DNA from: Bacteroidales bacterium
GTDB lineage: Bacteria > Bacteroidota > Bacteroidia > Bacteroidales > UBA932
DNA length: 64,000 nt
NCBI GenBank assembly: GCA_022648545.1
Contig: JALCMP010000001.1
Span: 1-64,000 of the forward strand
Direction: 5' to 3'
The position numbers and the translations under genes were made by a program. The notes beneath the pieces are model-generated. The model was given only the letters and a program-made list of their open reading frames with translations, did not search any database and was not told the origin of the DNA. Positions within the stretch are counted from its first letter, which is position 1, and the number at the start of each line of letters is the position of its first letter. This document shows, in pieces, positions 48,579 to 58,467 of this stretch.

Positions 48579-50654
48579 CTATTTGACATCATATACCTCC
48601 GACATTTTCCGGTATAAGAAAAGAGCGGGCATTGCATGTCCTCCGGCATCGAACAGTCCCCCCCATTCGGGAGAAGTCGCCTCCCACAAAAAAGTCCCGG
48701 CACCCAGACCATCGGGAAGGCGACCGGTTATTTCATTTACCTTCTTCTTAAAATCCTTATACTCCACAACTATAACGGGTTTACCATATCTTTCGGCGAT
48801 ATTCCCCAGATTAAATTCAAGGCTGTCCAATTTGCCGTGCCATTGCGGATAATAAGATTCTCCGATAACATCGAATTTTACATCGTTATTCAATATCCCG
48901 TCAAGAAACTTTACGGATTCGGCATTCTGTCCTCCGCATGCGATATGCACCATTATCTTTATCTCGGGATCGGCAGCACGCACTCCGGCGCTTGCGCAAC
49001 GCAGTAATGTGGCGAAAGAGGAACTTACGGTTCCCGAAATTTTTCCGGCAGGCCACAAAAAACCTTTATTTATTTCATTTCCGGTCTGCACCATATCCGG
49101 ACGGACGCCGGCCTTAATGAATTTTTTCACCACATCCCTGGAATATTCATATATTTTCCCTTCGAGTCCCGATCCATAATACTTCTCCCATGACACAGGA
49201 ACGGTTTGATGCGAAGGATCGGCCCAGGTATCGCTATAATGAAGATCCAGCAGGAATTTCATGCCGGCATCCTTTACCCTCCGGGCCATTGCAACTGTTT
49301 GCTCTATTCCGCAATATGCTGTTCCGTCCGATCCCATGGCATGAGCATAACCGCCTTTGGCCAGCGGGTCAACAAAAAGACGGAGACGTATCCAGTTAAA
49401 ACCGTTTTCCTTTAAAATGTGAAGGATATCTTCTCTTTTCCCCTGCACGGAAAATACGGTTCCGCGATCTTCCTGCATGGGAACCCATGATATATCCGCT
49501 CCTATTACGGGAGCGTCGAATACTGCTTTTCTTATAAAAGGAGGCGCCACACATAAATCGGTTCCACTTGAATACCTGCGATAAATATCATCATAAATAC
49601 CCATGATTTTTGCAGAAGCCCTTCTGGGAACTACCGGAGGATGCATTCCTTCCACCGGACGCATATCTTCATGAAGGGAATCAACGGGAACATTTTCGGG
49701 GGGGAAGAATAAGCCCGACGGCTCCCAGGCCATAGTTCCGAGCCCCAACCCATTCGGTACGGAACGTACTATATCGTTAATTTTCCTTATATTGCTGCTG
49801 TCCGCACCATATTCGGCCACACACACGGGCTTCCCGTATACGGACGCCAGATCATATAAATTGTATTTAAGATCATTATAGGTTTCATGCCAGCGCTCGT
49901 AATAGGACAGTCCTATAATATCGAAATCAGCCTTCTCCCTTATCATTCCGTCGAGGAAATCCCTGCATAACTTATTTTCTCCCCCCAGAGCCAGATGAAC
50001 CATGATTCGGGTTCCGGGCAAAATTTCACGGACGGCTTTTACTCCGGATTTATAAAAGCGCATTGCCGCTTCCATACCTTTAACATCGCCGAACCCTTTT
50101 ATTCTGCCGTCGGGCCACAAAATGCCATGATTTATTTCATTCCCTATCTGTATTATATCGGGGGCGACACCATTTTCCTTCATATGCTGCAAAACCTCCA
50201 AGGTGTAAGAATAAACGGAATCTTCCAGAACACTACAGCACGCTTTATTCCATGCGGCAGGCTTGTACTGCTTGTCGGGATCGGCCCATGTGTCGCTGTA
50301 ATGGAAATCCAGGACAATCCCCATGCCGGAAGACTTAACCCTTTTTGCCATGGCTATGGTATGATCCAAATCGCAGAACCCCGTTTCGGGGGAGTATCCG
50401 GACGGATCGGCCGGATCTGCAAAAAGACGCAGCCTGATATAATTGAAATGATGATCCGCCAGTATTCGGCATATATCCTTGCGCGATCCGTCAACATCCT
50501 CGTATCTATTCCCGGAAAACGCTTCCATCTGCGGAACAAAAGAGATATCCGCCCCTATTATGTAATCATCGGCCGGATTACGGCATCCGCTTATAAAAAA
50601 CAAAGACGAAGCGGCAAGGAAACACACTGCTGTATGAAAAAGGAGTTTTTTCAT
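48579..50654 (-). CDS. Tandem double-domain GH53 (endo-beta-1,4-galactanase family) lipoprotein
   Basis: Two copies of ADIS.VP / NyIRLRLFaDP / LDfHYSDTWADP / QIGNEIN-QTGNEIN / AEYG-VEYK motifs; lipobox ISGC. Confidence 0.9.
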   Translation of the reverse strand: MKKLLFHTAVCFLAASSLFFISGCRNPADDYIIGADISFVPQMEAFSGNRYEDVDGSRKDICRILADHHFNYIRLRLFADPADPSGYSPETGFCDLDHTIAMAKRVKSSGMGIVLDFHYSDTWADPDKQYKPAAWNKACCSVLEDSVYSYTLEVLQHMKENGVAPDIIQIGNEINHGILWPDGRIKGFGDVKGMEAAMRFYKSGVKAVREILPGTRIMVHLALGGENKLCRDFLDGMIREKADFDIIGLSYYERWHETYNDLKYNLYDLASVYGKPVCVAEYGADSSNIRKINDIVRSVPNGLGLGTMAWEPSGLFFPPENVPVDSLHEDMRPVEGMHPPVVPRRASAKIMGIYDDIYRRYSSGTDLCVAPPFIRKAVFDAPVIGADISWVPMQEDRGTVFSVQGKREDILHILKENGFNWIRLRLFVDPLAKGGYAHAMGSDGTAYCGIEQTVAMARRVKDAGMKFLLDLHYSDTWADPSHQTVPVSWEKYYGSGLEGKIYEYSRDVVKKFIKAGVRPDMVQTGNEINKGFLWPAGKISGTVSSSFATLLRCASAGVRAADPEIKIMVHIACGGQNAESVKFLDGILNNDVKFDVIGESYYPQWHGKLDSLEFNLGNIAERYGKPVIVVEYKDFKKKVNEITGRLPDGLGAGTFLWEATSPEWGGLFDAGGHAMPALFLYRKMSEVYDVK

Positions 50655-50680
50655 TATCAGGTCGTTTAAAATTATTCCCG

Positions 50681-52162
50681 CTATATGATCTTGTGCATCT
50701 GATGTCCCTCAACATGAATAGCAGCAAAAGGACGTGCGGGACAAACATATTCGCAGGCACCGCATCCAATGCACCTCTGTTCGTTCACCGCCGGCACCCT
50801 TGCGGAATGCGGATCGGAAGGATTTTCCTTAACCATGGTTATTGCTCCGGAAGGACAGTGCCTGGAACAGTTTCCGCAATGAACACCGTCGGTAATAACT
50901 ATGCAGTTGTCCCTTATCCATACAGCATGGCCTATCTGTATCGAACTTTTTTTCTCTCTGCTAACGGGAAGAATTGCCCCAGAAGGACAGACTTCGGAAC
51001 ATGCAGTACACTCGGGTCTGCAAAAACCGCGTTCATAAGACATGGAAGGCTGCATAAAATGATATATGCTTCCCGAGGGACGAAGCACATCGTTCGTACA
51101 GGATTGTACGCACAATTGGCATGCAGTACAATGTTCTGCAAAATGTTTAGCTCCAACGGCTCCGGGCGGCACAACAGGAGTCTCCCTAACATACGGCTTC
51201 TTCCGTTCGAGTGCCGCAATAACATTCCCGCCCTTCTCTTTTGCGGAAGCCGTAGCCGCCGAAGCAATCATAAGAGTGGAAAGAGACAGGAAATTTCTGC
51301 GGCCGCCGTCGGGTTGTTTTAAAGAAGTTTCCCTTACGGGACGCAGCGCAGAATAAGAAATTGCGCCGCGAACGCAATTATCGATACAATCCATGCAGGC
51401 CACGCAGCGGCTGTAGTCCACCTTCTTGTTCTTTATGTCTATGCAGGAAGCTTTGCAACTGCGGCTGCATAATTTGCATCCGACACACTTGTCCCCGCTT
51501 ATTCTTATCTTAAAAATTGAGAACCTCGACAGGAATCCGAGTACTGTCCCTACGGGGCATATGGTATTGCAGTAAGTTCTCCCGTTGCGCCACGCCAGCA
51601 CGGCGATAACCGCAAAAGAAACGGCAGCCACAAGTAACGTAATTCCGCTCTTCAGCCAGACGTCGGAAGAATAGAAGGCATAACTTTCCAACCTTCCGGA
51701 AAAATAAGCCAGTATATTATTCAGCCACGCATATACCGGAGCGAACAATTCCGAAGCTATCCTTCCGTAAGAACTATACGGTGCGATAAGAGCCGGAATG
51801 CCGGCCATACCGAAAAGCATCATAACCACAAATAATGCAAGCACCGCATATCTCAGCAGATTCATAGCGGGAGAATAGCCGTAGTGCAATTTCCTTTTCC
51901 GTCCTATCCGGCCCATACGGGCTATTATATCCTGCATTATGCCCAAAGGACATATTACCGAACAGTAAATCCTTCCGAAAATCAGGGTCACGGCAACAAG
52001 AAGCAATACTATTATGAAATTAGAAGCTAAAAGCGCCGGAAGGAACTGTACTTTTGCGAGAAAACCAAACCACAACCTTATGGTCCCCGTAAAATCGAGG
52101 AATAGCAGGGTCAACGGCACAAAAACGATTACCGCAAGAAATATTCTTATTTTTCTCAACAT
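50681..52162 (-). CDS. Multi-4Fe-4S polytopic membrane protein (NapH-like N-terminus, NapG-like C-terminus)
   Basis: GRIYCSVICPLGIMQD, CNTICPVG, CVGCKLCSRSC, CVACMDCIDNC, internal GGRRNFLSLSTLMIASAATASA, then CTACQLCVQSC, CTACSEVCP, CGNCSRHCP, CIGCGACEYVCP. Confidence 0.85.
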   Translation of the reverse strand: MLRKIRIFLAVIVFVPLTLLFLDFTGTIRLWFGFLAKVQFLPALLASNFIIVLLLVAVTLIFGRIYCSVICPLGIMQDIIARMGRIGRKRKLHYGYSPAMNLLRYAVLALFVVMMLFGMAGIPALIAPYSSYGRIASELFAPVYAWLNNILAYFSGRLESYAFYSSDVWLKSGITLLVAAVSFAVIAVLAWRNGRTYCNTICPVGTVLGFLSRFSIFKIRISGDKCVGCKLCSRSCKASCIDIKNKKVDYSRCVACMDCIDNCVRGAISYSALRPVRETSLKQPDGGRRNFLSLSTLMIASAATASAKEKGGNVIAALERKKPYVRETPVVPPGAVGAKHFAEHCTACQLCVQSCTNDVLRPSGSIYHFMQPSMSYERGFCRPECTACSEVCPSGAILPVSREKKSSIQIGHAVWIRDNCIVITDGVHCGNCSRHCPSGAITMVKENPSDPHSARVPAVNEQRCIGCGACEYVCPARPFAAIHVEGHQMHKII

Positions 52163-52174
52163 GATATCTTTATT

Positions 52175-53545
52175 TTACCTCGACAATTTCAATTTTTCAA
52201 CCATTTTATCCAGCATCATCATTCTTCCGGGAATTGGAATATGCTGCGGACATTTGGAAACACATTGCGCACATGCCACGCATTTGTCTGCCTGCGACAA
52301 CTCGGCCACAGACCTGTCGTATCCCAGGAGAAATCTTCTTCTCAGCTTTTTATATCCCTTATCCATAGCTTCATCCGGTATGAGACTCTCCTTAACGCAC
52401 CTGTTATAGTATGCGAAGACACCCGGAATATCAACCCCGTATGGGCACGGCATGCAATAACGGCACCCCGTACATGGAATATCCTTGTATTTTTCCCAGT
52501 TGGCAAGAGCTTTTGACAAAACCTTTTTTTCCTCTTCCGTTAACGGAACAATCGGAGAAAACGTTTTAAGATTGTCCTTAAGGTGTTCCATATAAGTCAT
52601 ACCGCTAAGCACGCATAATACGCCGGGGAAAGAACCTGCGAATCTGAAAGCCCAGGAAGCAACCGATTTGTCGGGATGCACTTCCTTCAGCATTGCATTA
52701 GCATTATGATTAAGATCAGCCAGCCGTCCGCCGAGCAGAGGCTCCATTATTACAACGGGAATCCCTCTTTCCGCAAGCTTCTCATACATCCATTTTGCCG
52801 GGGGACGGCTTTCCAGCCAGTCGCGATAATTCATTTGTATCTGCACGAAATCCCATTTCACAGGCAATGCGAGCATATACTCAAATAACTTTTCGTCGCC
52901 GTGAAACGACCATCCGAGATTTCGAATCTTTCCTTCTTTCTTCTTCTTAAGAAGAAAATCCAGGAGTCCCCATTCTTCATAAAACAATTTATAATCCTCA
53001 AGAGAATGCAGAGCATGAAGAAGGTAATAATCAAAATAATCGGTTCTGCAATTTTCGAAAGATCTGTCGAACATCTCAAGAGCATCTTCCCGGCTCTTAC
53101 ACGCCATGGTTGACATTTTGGTAGCCAGATAAAAGCTGTCCCTTTTATATCCGGAAAGAGCCTTCCCTATTGCTATTTCAGATTTTCCGGCATTATATAT
53201 GGGAGCAGTGTCAAAATAGTTGACGCCGTGCGATATTGCATAATCCACGAGACCCTGTACTGCATCCTGATCTATTTCAGCATTCCGGTAATCGCCATTT
53301 TTTATGGTCTCCGCTTTCAGCGGGAAACGCATGCATCCGTATCCCAGAAGAGAGACCTTGTCGCCACTTCTATTATTGGTCCTGTATGTCATGTCCCCGT
53401 AAGTTCCGCCATCTCCGGCCGAGAGGGAATTCTTTCCTCGTTCTCCACTACAGGAAGAAGCTGCTGCCGAAGCCGCTATCCCGGATCCCAGCATGGCAAG
53501 CATGCTGCGACGCGTAATTTTCTTTTTCTTATCAACACTCTTCAT
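52175..53545 (-). CDS. Aldo/keto reductase with C-terminal 4Fe-4S ferredoxin-like segment and Tat signal
   Basis: Tat motif TRRSMLAMLGSG; NYFDTAPIYNAGKSEIAIGKAL, DYFDYYLLHAL; CTGCRYCMPCPYGVDIP and CVACAQCVSKCPQHIPIP. Confidence 0.88.
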   Translation of the reverse strand: MKSVDKKKKITRRSMLAMLGSGIAASAAASSCSGERGKNSLSAGDGGTYGDMTYRTNNRSGDKVSLLGYGCMRFPLKAETIKNGDYRNAEIDQDAVQGLVDYAISHGVNYFDTAPIYNAGKSEIAIGKALSGYKRDSFYLATKMSTMACKSREDALEMFDRSFENCRTDYFDYYLLHALHSLEDYKLFYEEWGLLDFLLKKKKEGKIRNLGWSFHGDEKLFEYMLALPVKWDFVQIQMNYRDWLESRPPAKWMYEKLAERGIPVVIMEPLLGGRLADLNHNANAMLKEVHPDKSVASWAFRFAGSFPGVLCVLSGMTYMEHLKDNLKTFSPIVPLTEEEKKVLSKALANWEKYKDIPCTGCRYCMPCPYGVDIPGVFAYYNRCVKESLIPDEAMDKGYKKLRRRFLLGYDRSVAELSQADKCVACAQCVSKCPQHIPIPGRMMMLDKMVEKLKLSR

Positions 53546-53559
53546 ACAAGAAATTTTTA

Positions 53560-54459
53560 TCAACAATTTTTATCGTCACATACGTAAGACTCGTCTTCGA
53601 ATTCAAAAGTAACATGGCAAATCCCGTCATGTTTCAATTTTTGTTTGAGAATATGCTTTATTTCTTCCATCCGTGAGATATCATACAAAACCACATGTGC
53701 CGTCAACGCTGTTTCAGTAGTGCTCAGAGCCCATATATGTATATGGTGAGAACCGGAAACGCCGTCCTGGGAATCTATCTCGCGTTCTATGGCTGCAGGA
53801 TCTATACCACGGGGAACGCCGTCAAGCGCAAGACGCAGACTGTCCCCGAGAAGTTCTACGGTAGAAAAAATTATGATTACTGCAACGGCCAGACCTATGA
53901 CGGGATCTATAATATACCATCCCGTAAAACTTATTATAATCCCGGAAACAACCACCCCTATTGAAACAAGAGCATCGGCAGCCATATGAAGATAAGCGCC
54001 CTTAACATTCATGTCCTTGTCCTTGTCGCGCATGAATAACAATGCAGTAACGGCATTCACGACTACTCCTATACCTGCGACAATGATTATCGTCCCGCCT
54101 TCCACTGGAACCGGATTAAGGATTTTACTTATGCTTTCCACAATAATGAAAACTACGGCAACAAGCAATATCACCGAATTGACAAGCGAAACCAGTATGG
54201 TGCTTCTCTTGTATCCGTATGTAAATCGTTTGTTCGGATTTATTCCCGAAAGCCTAAAAGCAAGCAGAGCCAGCACAAGACTGGCCACATCGCCGAGATT
54301 ATGACCGGCATCGGACAATAGTCCCATGGAATCCGACAGGAATCCGAAAAAAAATTCCACCAATACAAAAATGACGTTCAAAGCTATTCCCCATAAGAAA
54401 GCCTTATGCAAAGAATCCCTTTTCAGTAAATTATGATGTTCATGAATATGCATTTCCAT
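53560..54459 (-). CDS. Cation diffusion facilitator family metal transporter
   Basis: SDSMGLLSDAGHNLGDVASL, AYLHMAADALVSIGVVVSGIII, GSHHIHIWALSTTETALTAHV. Confidence 0.92.
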   Translation of the reverse strand: MEMHIHEHHNLLKRDSLHKAFLWGIALNVIFVLVEFFFGFLSDSMGLLSDAGHNLGDVASLVLALLAFRLSGINPNKRFTYGYKRSTILVSLVNSVILLVAVVFIIVESISKILNPVPVEGGTIIIVAGIGVVVNAVTALLFMRDKDKDMNVKGAYLHMAADALVSIGVVVSGIIISFTGWYIIDPVIGLAVAVIIIFSTVELLGDSLRLALDGVPRGIDPAAIEREIDSQDGVSGSHHIHIWALSTTETALTAHVVLYDISRMEEIKHILKQKLKHDGICHVTFEFEDESYVCDDKNC

Positions 54460-54513
54460 TGCAAAATACAGGTTATGTCAATCAAAAATAGAAAACTTTT
54501 AATAAAAAAGTTA

Positions 54514-54542
54514 TTAACTTTGGTTTCAATATACAAAGTTAA
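54514..54542. promoter_or_regulatory. Palindromic divergent promoter/operator between the CDF transporter and M24 aminopeptidase genes
   Basis: TTAACTTTG-N11-CAAAGTTAA perfect 9-bp inverted repeat; each arm contains TAACTTTG (TAnnTTTG) on opposite strands. Confidence 0.55.
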
Positions 54543-54553
54543 CGGTATAAATC

Positions 54554-55954
54554 ATGTTTGATAAAGAAATTTATATAAAAAGAAGAAAAGTTTTGTCGGA
54601 AAAAATAGAATCCGGAATTGTATTGTTTTTGGGGAACGGCGAAGCTCCTGCCAATTACCAGACCAATTGCTACAAATTCCGGCAGGACAGTTCTTTTCTT
54701 TATTATTTCGGACTCAACGAACCAGATCTTGCAGCAGTTCTGGATATTGACTCCGGAGAAGAAATTCTTTTCGGCAACGACGTTAATATAGATGATATAA
54801 TATGGATGGGTCCGCAGCCTTCCATAAGCGAACGCGCGGAATCCACGGGTATAAGCAAAAGTGCACGGTTCGCAGATTTGAAAACATATCTCGGAAAAGC
54901 ACTGTCCACGAAAAGGCAAATTCTTTTCCTTCCCCAATACAGATTCCGCAACATGATCCTTCTTGGTGAAATGCTGGACACCCCTGCAGGAAATATAAAT
55001 GAAAAAGCTTCCGAAAAACTCATAAGAGCAGTAGTATCCATGCGTTTGATAAAAGGTCCAGAGGAAATACGGCAAATCGACAAGGCCTGCCAAATAGGAT
55101 ATCAAATGCATTATACGGCCATGAAAACTGTAAGGCTTGGCATGAAAGAACAGGAGGTGGCGGGTATAATGGAAGGAATAGCGCATTCCAAAGGCTCCAT
55201 GGTTTCATTTTCAACTATACTTTCCCAACACGGCGAAACCATGCACAACCATCTTCATGATAAAATAATAGAAAACGGAAAGCTAATACTCATAGACGCC
55301 GGCGCTGAAAACGACATGAATTACTGTTCCGATTTTACCAGAACCATTCCGTCCGGAGGAAAATTCACCCAAAGGCAGAAAGAAATATATGAAATAGTAT
55401 CCGGCGCAAATAATCTATGTCAGGAAACAGCAAGACCCGGAATAACATATCTGGAAGTACATCTAAAAGTGTGCCGTCACATCCTGTGCGGACTCGCGGG
55501 GCTGGGCCTGGTAAAGGGGAACATAGACGAAGCCCTGGCCGCCGGTGCTGCCGCCCTTTTCATGCCTCACGGACTGGGCCACAACATGGGTCTCGACGTA
55601 CATGATATGGAGAACCTCGGGGAAGATTTCGTAGGATACGACGAAGGGCAGCATCGCTCTTCGCAATTCGGACTGGATGCCCTCAGAATGGCAAGGAAAC
55701 TTGTCCCCGGACATGTTATAACGGACGAACCGGGGATATATTTCATACCGGCACTAATAGAAAAATGGAAAAGGGAAAAGATAAACACCCGGTACATAGA
55801 TTTCGGCAAACTGGCCGGTTATTATGATTTCGGAGGTATAAGACTGGAAGACGATATCCTTATAACCGAATCAGGATGCAGACTTCTGGGACAGAAAAGA
55901 CTTCCGATTACAGTTGAGAATGTAGAAGAAGAGATGAAGGATAACAACAGATAA
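54554..55954 (+). CDS. M24 family Xaa-Pro aminopeptidase (aminopeptidase P)
   Basis: SSFLYYFGLNEPDLAAVLDI, ILIDAGAENDMNYCSDFTRTIP, MPHGLGHNMGLDVHDM, GHVITDEPGIYF. Confidence 0.93.
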   Translation: MFDKEIYIKRRKVLSEKIESGIVLFLGNGEAPANYQTNCYKFRQDSSFLYYFGLNEPDLAAVLDIDSGEEILFGNDVNIDDIIWMGPQPSISERAESTGISKSARFADLKTYLGKALSTKRQILFLPQYRFRNMILLGEMLDTPAGNINEKASEKLIRAVVSMRLIKGPEEIRQIDKACQIGYQMHYTAMKTVRLGMKEQEVAGIMEGIAHSKGSMVSFSTILSQHGETMHNHLHDKIIENGKLILIDAGAENDMNYCSDFTRTIPSGGKFTQRQKEIYEIVSGANNLCQETARPGITYLEVHLKVCRHILCGLAGLGLVKGNIDEALAAGAAALFMPHGLGHNMGLDVHDMENLGEDFVGYDEGQHRSSQFGLDALRMARKLVPGHVITDEPGIYFIPALIEKWKREKINTRYIDFGKLAGYYDFGGIRLEDDILITESGCRLLGQKRLPITVENVEEEMKDNNR

Positions 55955-55986
55955 ATACCGTTCCTTTAATCCCCATTGACTGTTTT

Positions 55987-58317
55987 ATGCGATATTTCTT
56001 AAAATATGACATTTGCAGGACTATAGCCGTCTTTATTTTAATCGCAATATCCTGCCTGCAGCCGGTTTTCGGGAAGCCCGTATCCGAAAACGAGAAATTA
56101 CCCGTAGTGATAATATGCTCATATAATCCTTCTACGGCGGGAATGGAACGCATTCTTTCTGATTTCGAAAGAGCACGTGATTCTTCGTCGTTTCCACACC
56201 TTACCATAACTGAAAGCCTGTATTGTAAAAATCTGCAGGAATGTGCATATGCAAAAAACCGATTCCTGAATATCCTCTCCAAATATTCCGGAGGAGAAAA
56301 ATCTTTAAAAAAAATGCATCCCGCTGTTTCCTCAATAGGGATTATAGGCCAGGAAGCCTTTGCTGCACTATTAAGCATAAGCGATGACTATCCCAATCTT
56401 TTCAAGGGAATTCCTATTGCCGTTGCCAACGTAAGCAGCAACTACATAACTCTTCCAGAAAACGGATCGTCACTTGAAGACTGGCACCCCAAGATACACT
56501 CTTATCAGGAAATAGCTAAAAAAGACCTTAACATAAGAGGAACGTTATATGCGTACGACCTGCAGGGCAATTTTGATCTTATAAGAGAATTATTCCCGGA
56601 AACAAGGAACATCGCTTTCGTTACCGACAACTCCATGGGAGGGATATTGTTATATCTGACTGCTGCATCGGCCTTCAAACATTACGAAAATGCCATGAAT
56701 CTTATCCAGATAAGCAGCCGTTATCTAAATAATGAAAGCATTAAGGAAAAATTGCTCGAATTGCCCCCATACTCGGCAATTCTAATAGGAACATGGAGAA
56801 TAGATAAAAACAATAATTTCAATCTTCCTTCTTCTCTTCAGAGCATACTGGAACATACCAACGCTCCCGTTTTTTCCACTACTTCAAGAATAATAGGTTC
56901 AGAATCCATCGGTGGAATAAAACCGGATTATTTCAATCAGGGAAAAACATTGTTCGAAGATCTGAAGGAGGGAATGGCGGATAAGGAAGAATCCAATTCG
57001 GGATTTTTCGAATTAAGAAAAAACGAAACAATAATAGACGCATCCAAATTAGCCGAAAGAGGTATAAAAAAAAGCAAAATAAAAGAAGCACATTTCATAA
57101 ACGATTTTATTTCTAACAACAGTACGGTAAACAGCTACAATCCTGTTATACTTTTTATCATTATTGCCGCTATAATAACCGCCATGCTTTTTCTTCTGTT
57201 TTCTTTCTGCATAAGAAATAAAAGGAAAATATCCCAATACCAGCTAAATCAAAAATTAATTTCCGACAACATAAACAGCGGCATAATTCTTATAAAAGGC
57301 ACAAAAGTCATTTTCTGCAATTTCGACAAATCCAAGGTAATGCAGGATTTCTGCAACGGAACAGGGATATCCGAAGGTGACGATTGTTTCAAAATAAAAG
57401 ATTCAGATTCACCCTGCAAAGATTGTCCGATAGAAAAAGCGGCAGAAAAAGGCGTCATAATAAAAAGGAAATACATAAAGGATAACGGTCAGATCTTTTC
57501 CGTAGAATACATTCCAGTAAAAGAAGAGAAAGACTCCTTTACCGGAACGGTCATAAGAATAGACGATATTACCGAGTCTGAAAAAAGAGAAAAAGAATTG
57601 ACCGAGACCAAATTGGCCAACGAAAGCGCCAATGCCTTCAAAACACGGCTTTTTGCAAATCTAAGTCATGAAATAAGAACGCCCCTGAATGCAATAATAG
57701 GATTCTCGGATTTGCTTTCCGAGACCGACGATGAAAAGCTGCGTATCGAATATGAAAAAATCATAGACACCAATAACAGGAAATTACTCTCCTTGGTAAA
57801 TAATATGGTGGATATTTCTGATTTGGAAACAAACCATATGAATATAAAGATCCAGAATTTCAATCTGCATGAAATATTCGACGACCTTTATGATAAATAT
57901 CTTCCTCAATTCGAAGCCAACGGTCTGTATCTTCATAAAGACATACCCGATGACCATGTACAGATAGTCTCCGACAAGGAGAAAATAGAACTTCTGATGG
58001 ACAACCTGCTCTCCAATGCATTAAAATTCACAGTAAAGGGAGGAGCGACCATCGGCTACAAGGAATCCGTAAATCACTGGAAACTATATGTAACCGATAC
58101 CGGAACAGGAATAGAAGAAGATATAAGGGAAAAAATCTTCGAACGATTTTTTAAGGCCGACAATTTTTCAAACGGCATAGGCCTAGGCCTATCGATAAGC
58201 AAGATGATAGCCGAAAAACTTAACGGCTCAATAGAAGTCGAATCAAAAAAGGGACAAGGATCACAATTCACGTTTTTACTGCCTAAAACAGCCAACGGGG
58301 CTGATAATGCTTCATGA
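55987..58317 (+). CDS. Sensor histidine kinase with periplasmic ABC_sub_bind-like domain and Cys-containing PAS
   Basis: Periplasmic region with IGIIGQEAFAALLSIS...KGIPIAVANVSSN, TM VILFIIIAAIITAMLFLLFSF, PAS with DDCFKIKDSDSPCKDCPIEKA, FANLSHEIRTPLNAIIGFSDLL, HATPase DTGTGIEEDIREKIFERFFK; no receiver. Confidence 0.87.
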   Translation: MRYFLKYDICRTIAVFILIAISCLQPVFGKPVSENEKLPVVIICSYNPSTAGMERILSDFERARDSSSFPHLTITESLYCKNLQECAYAKNRFLNILSKYSGGEKSLKKMHPAVSSIGIIGQEAFAALLSISDDYPNLFKGIPIAVANVSSNYITLPENGSSLEDWHPKIHSYQEIAKKDLNIRGTLYAYDLQGNFDLIRELFPETRNIAFVTDNSMGGILLYLTAASAFKHYENAMNLIQISSRYLNNESIKEKLLELPPYSAILIGTWRIDKNNNFNLPSSLQSILEHTNAPVFSTTSRIIGSESIGGIKPDYFNQGKTLFEDLKEGMADKEESNSGFFELRKNETIIDASKLAERGIKKSKIKEAHFINDFISNNSTVNSYNPVILFIIIAAIITAMLFLLFSFCIRNKRKISQYQLNQKLISDNINSGIILIKGTKVIFCNFDKSKVMQDFCNGTGISEGDDCFKIKDSDSPCKDCPIEKAAEKGVIIKRKYIKDNGQIFSVEYIPVKEEKDSFTGTVIRIDDITESEKREKELTETKLANESANAFKTRLFANLSHEIRTPLNAIIGFSDLLSETDDEKLRIEYEKIIDTNNRKLLSLVNNMVDISDLETNHMNIKIQNFNLHEIFDDLYDKYLPQFEANGLYLHKDIPDDHVQIVSDKEKIELLMDNLLSNALKFTVKGGATIGYKESVNHWKLYVTDTGTGIEEDIREKIFERFFKADNFSNGIGLGLSISKMIAEKLNGSIEVESKKGQGSQFTFLLPKTANGADNAS

Positions 58318-58467
58318 ATTTAAAACCAGCGGCATCAAGCATTTTTTATAAAATTGTGCGGTAAATCTTCAAAAAGAAGACACTAAAGGTTTAATTTGCT
58401 AACTTAGTACATAAAATACGGGGCTTTTAGCCCGAAAATGTTATCAAATTTTTAACCTTAAATTTCT

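Noticed and set aside
49995-50669. 224-aa plus-strand ORF
   Set aside because: Antisense to the GH53 gene; no motifs
50693-51322. 209-aa plus-strand ORF
   Set aside because: Antisense to the Fe-S membrane protein; low-complexity shadow frame
54539-55186. 215-aa minus-strand ORF
   Set aside because: Antisense to the M24 aminopeptidase; no domain support
58366-58434. Small hairpins TCTTC-AAAAA-GAAGA and GGGC-TTTTA-GCCC in the leader of the SusC at 58468
   Set aside because: 4-5 bp stems are expected by chance in AT-rich leaders; no supporting promoter context
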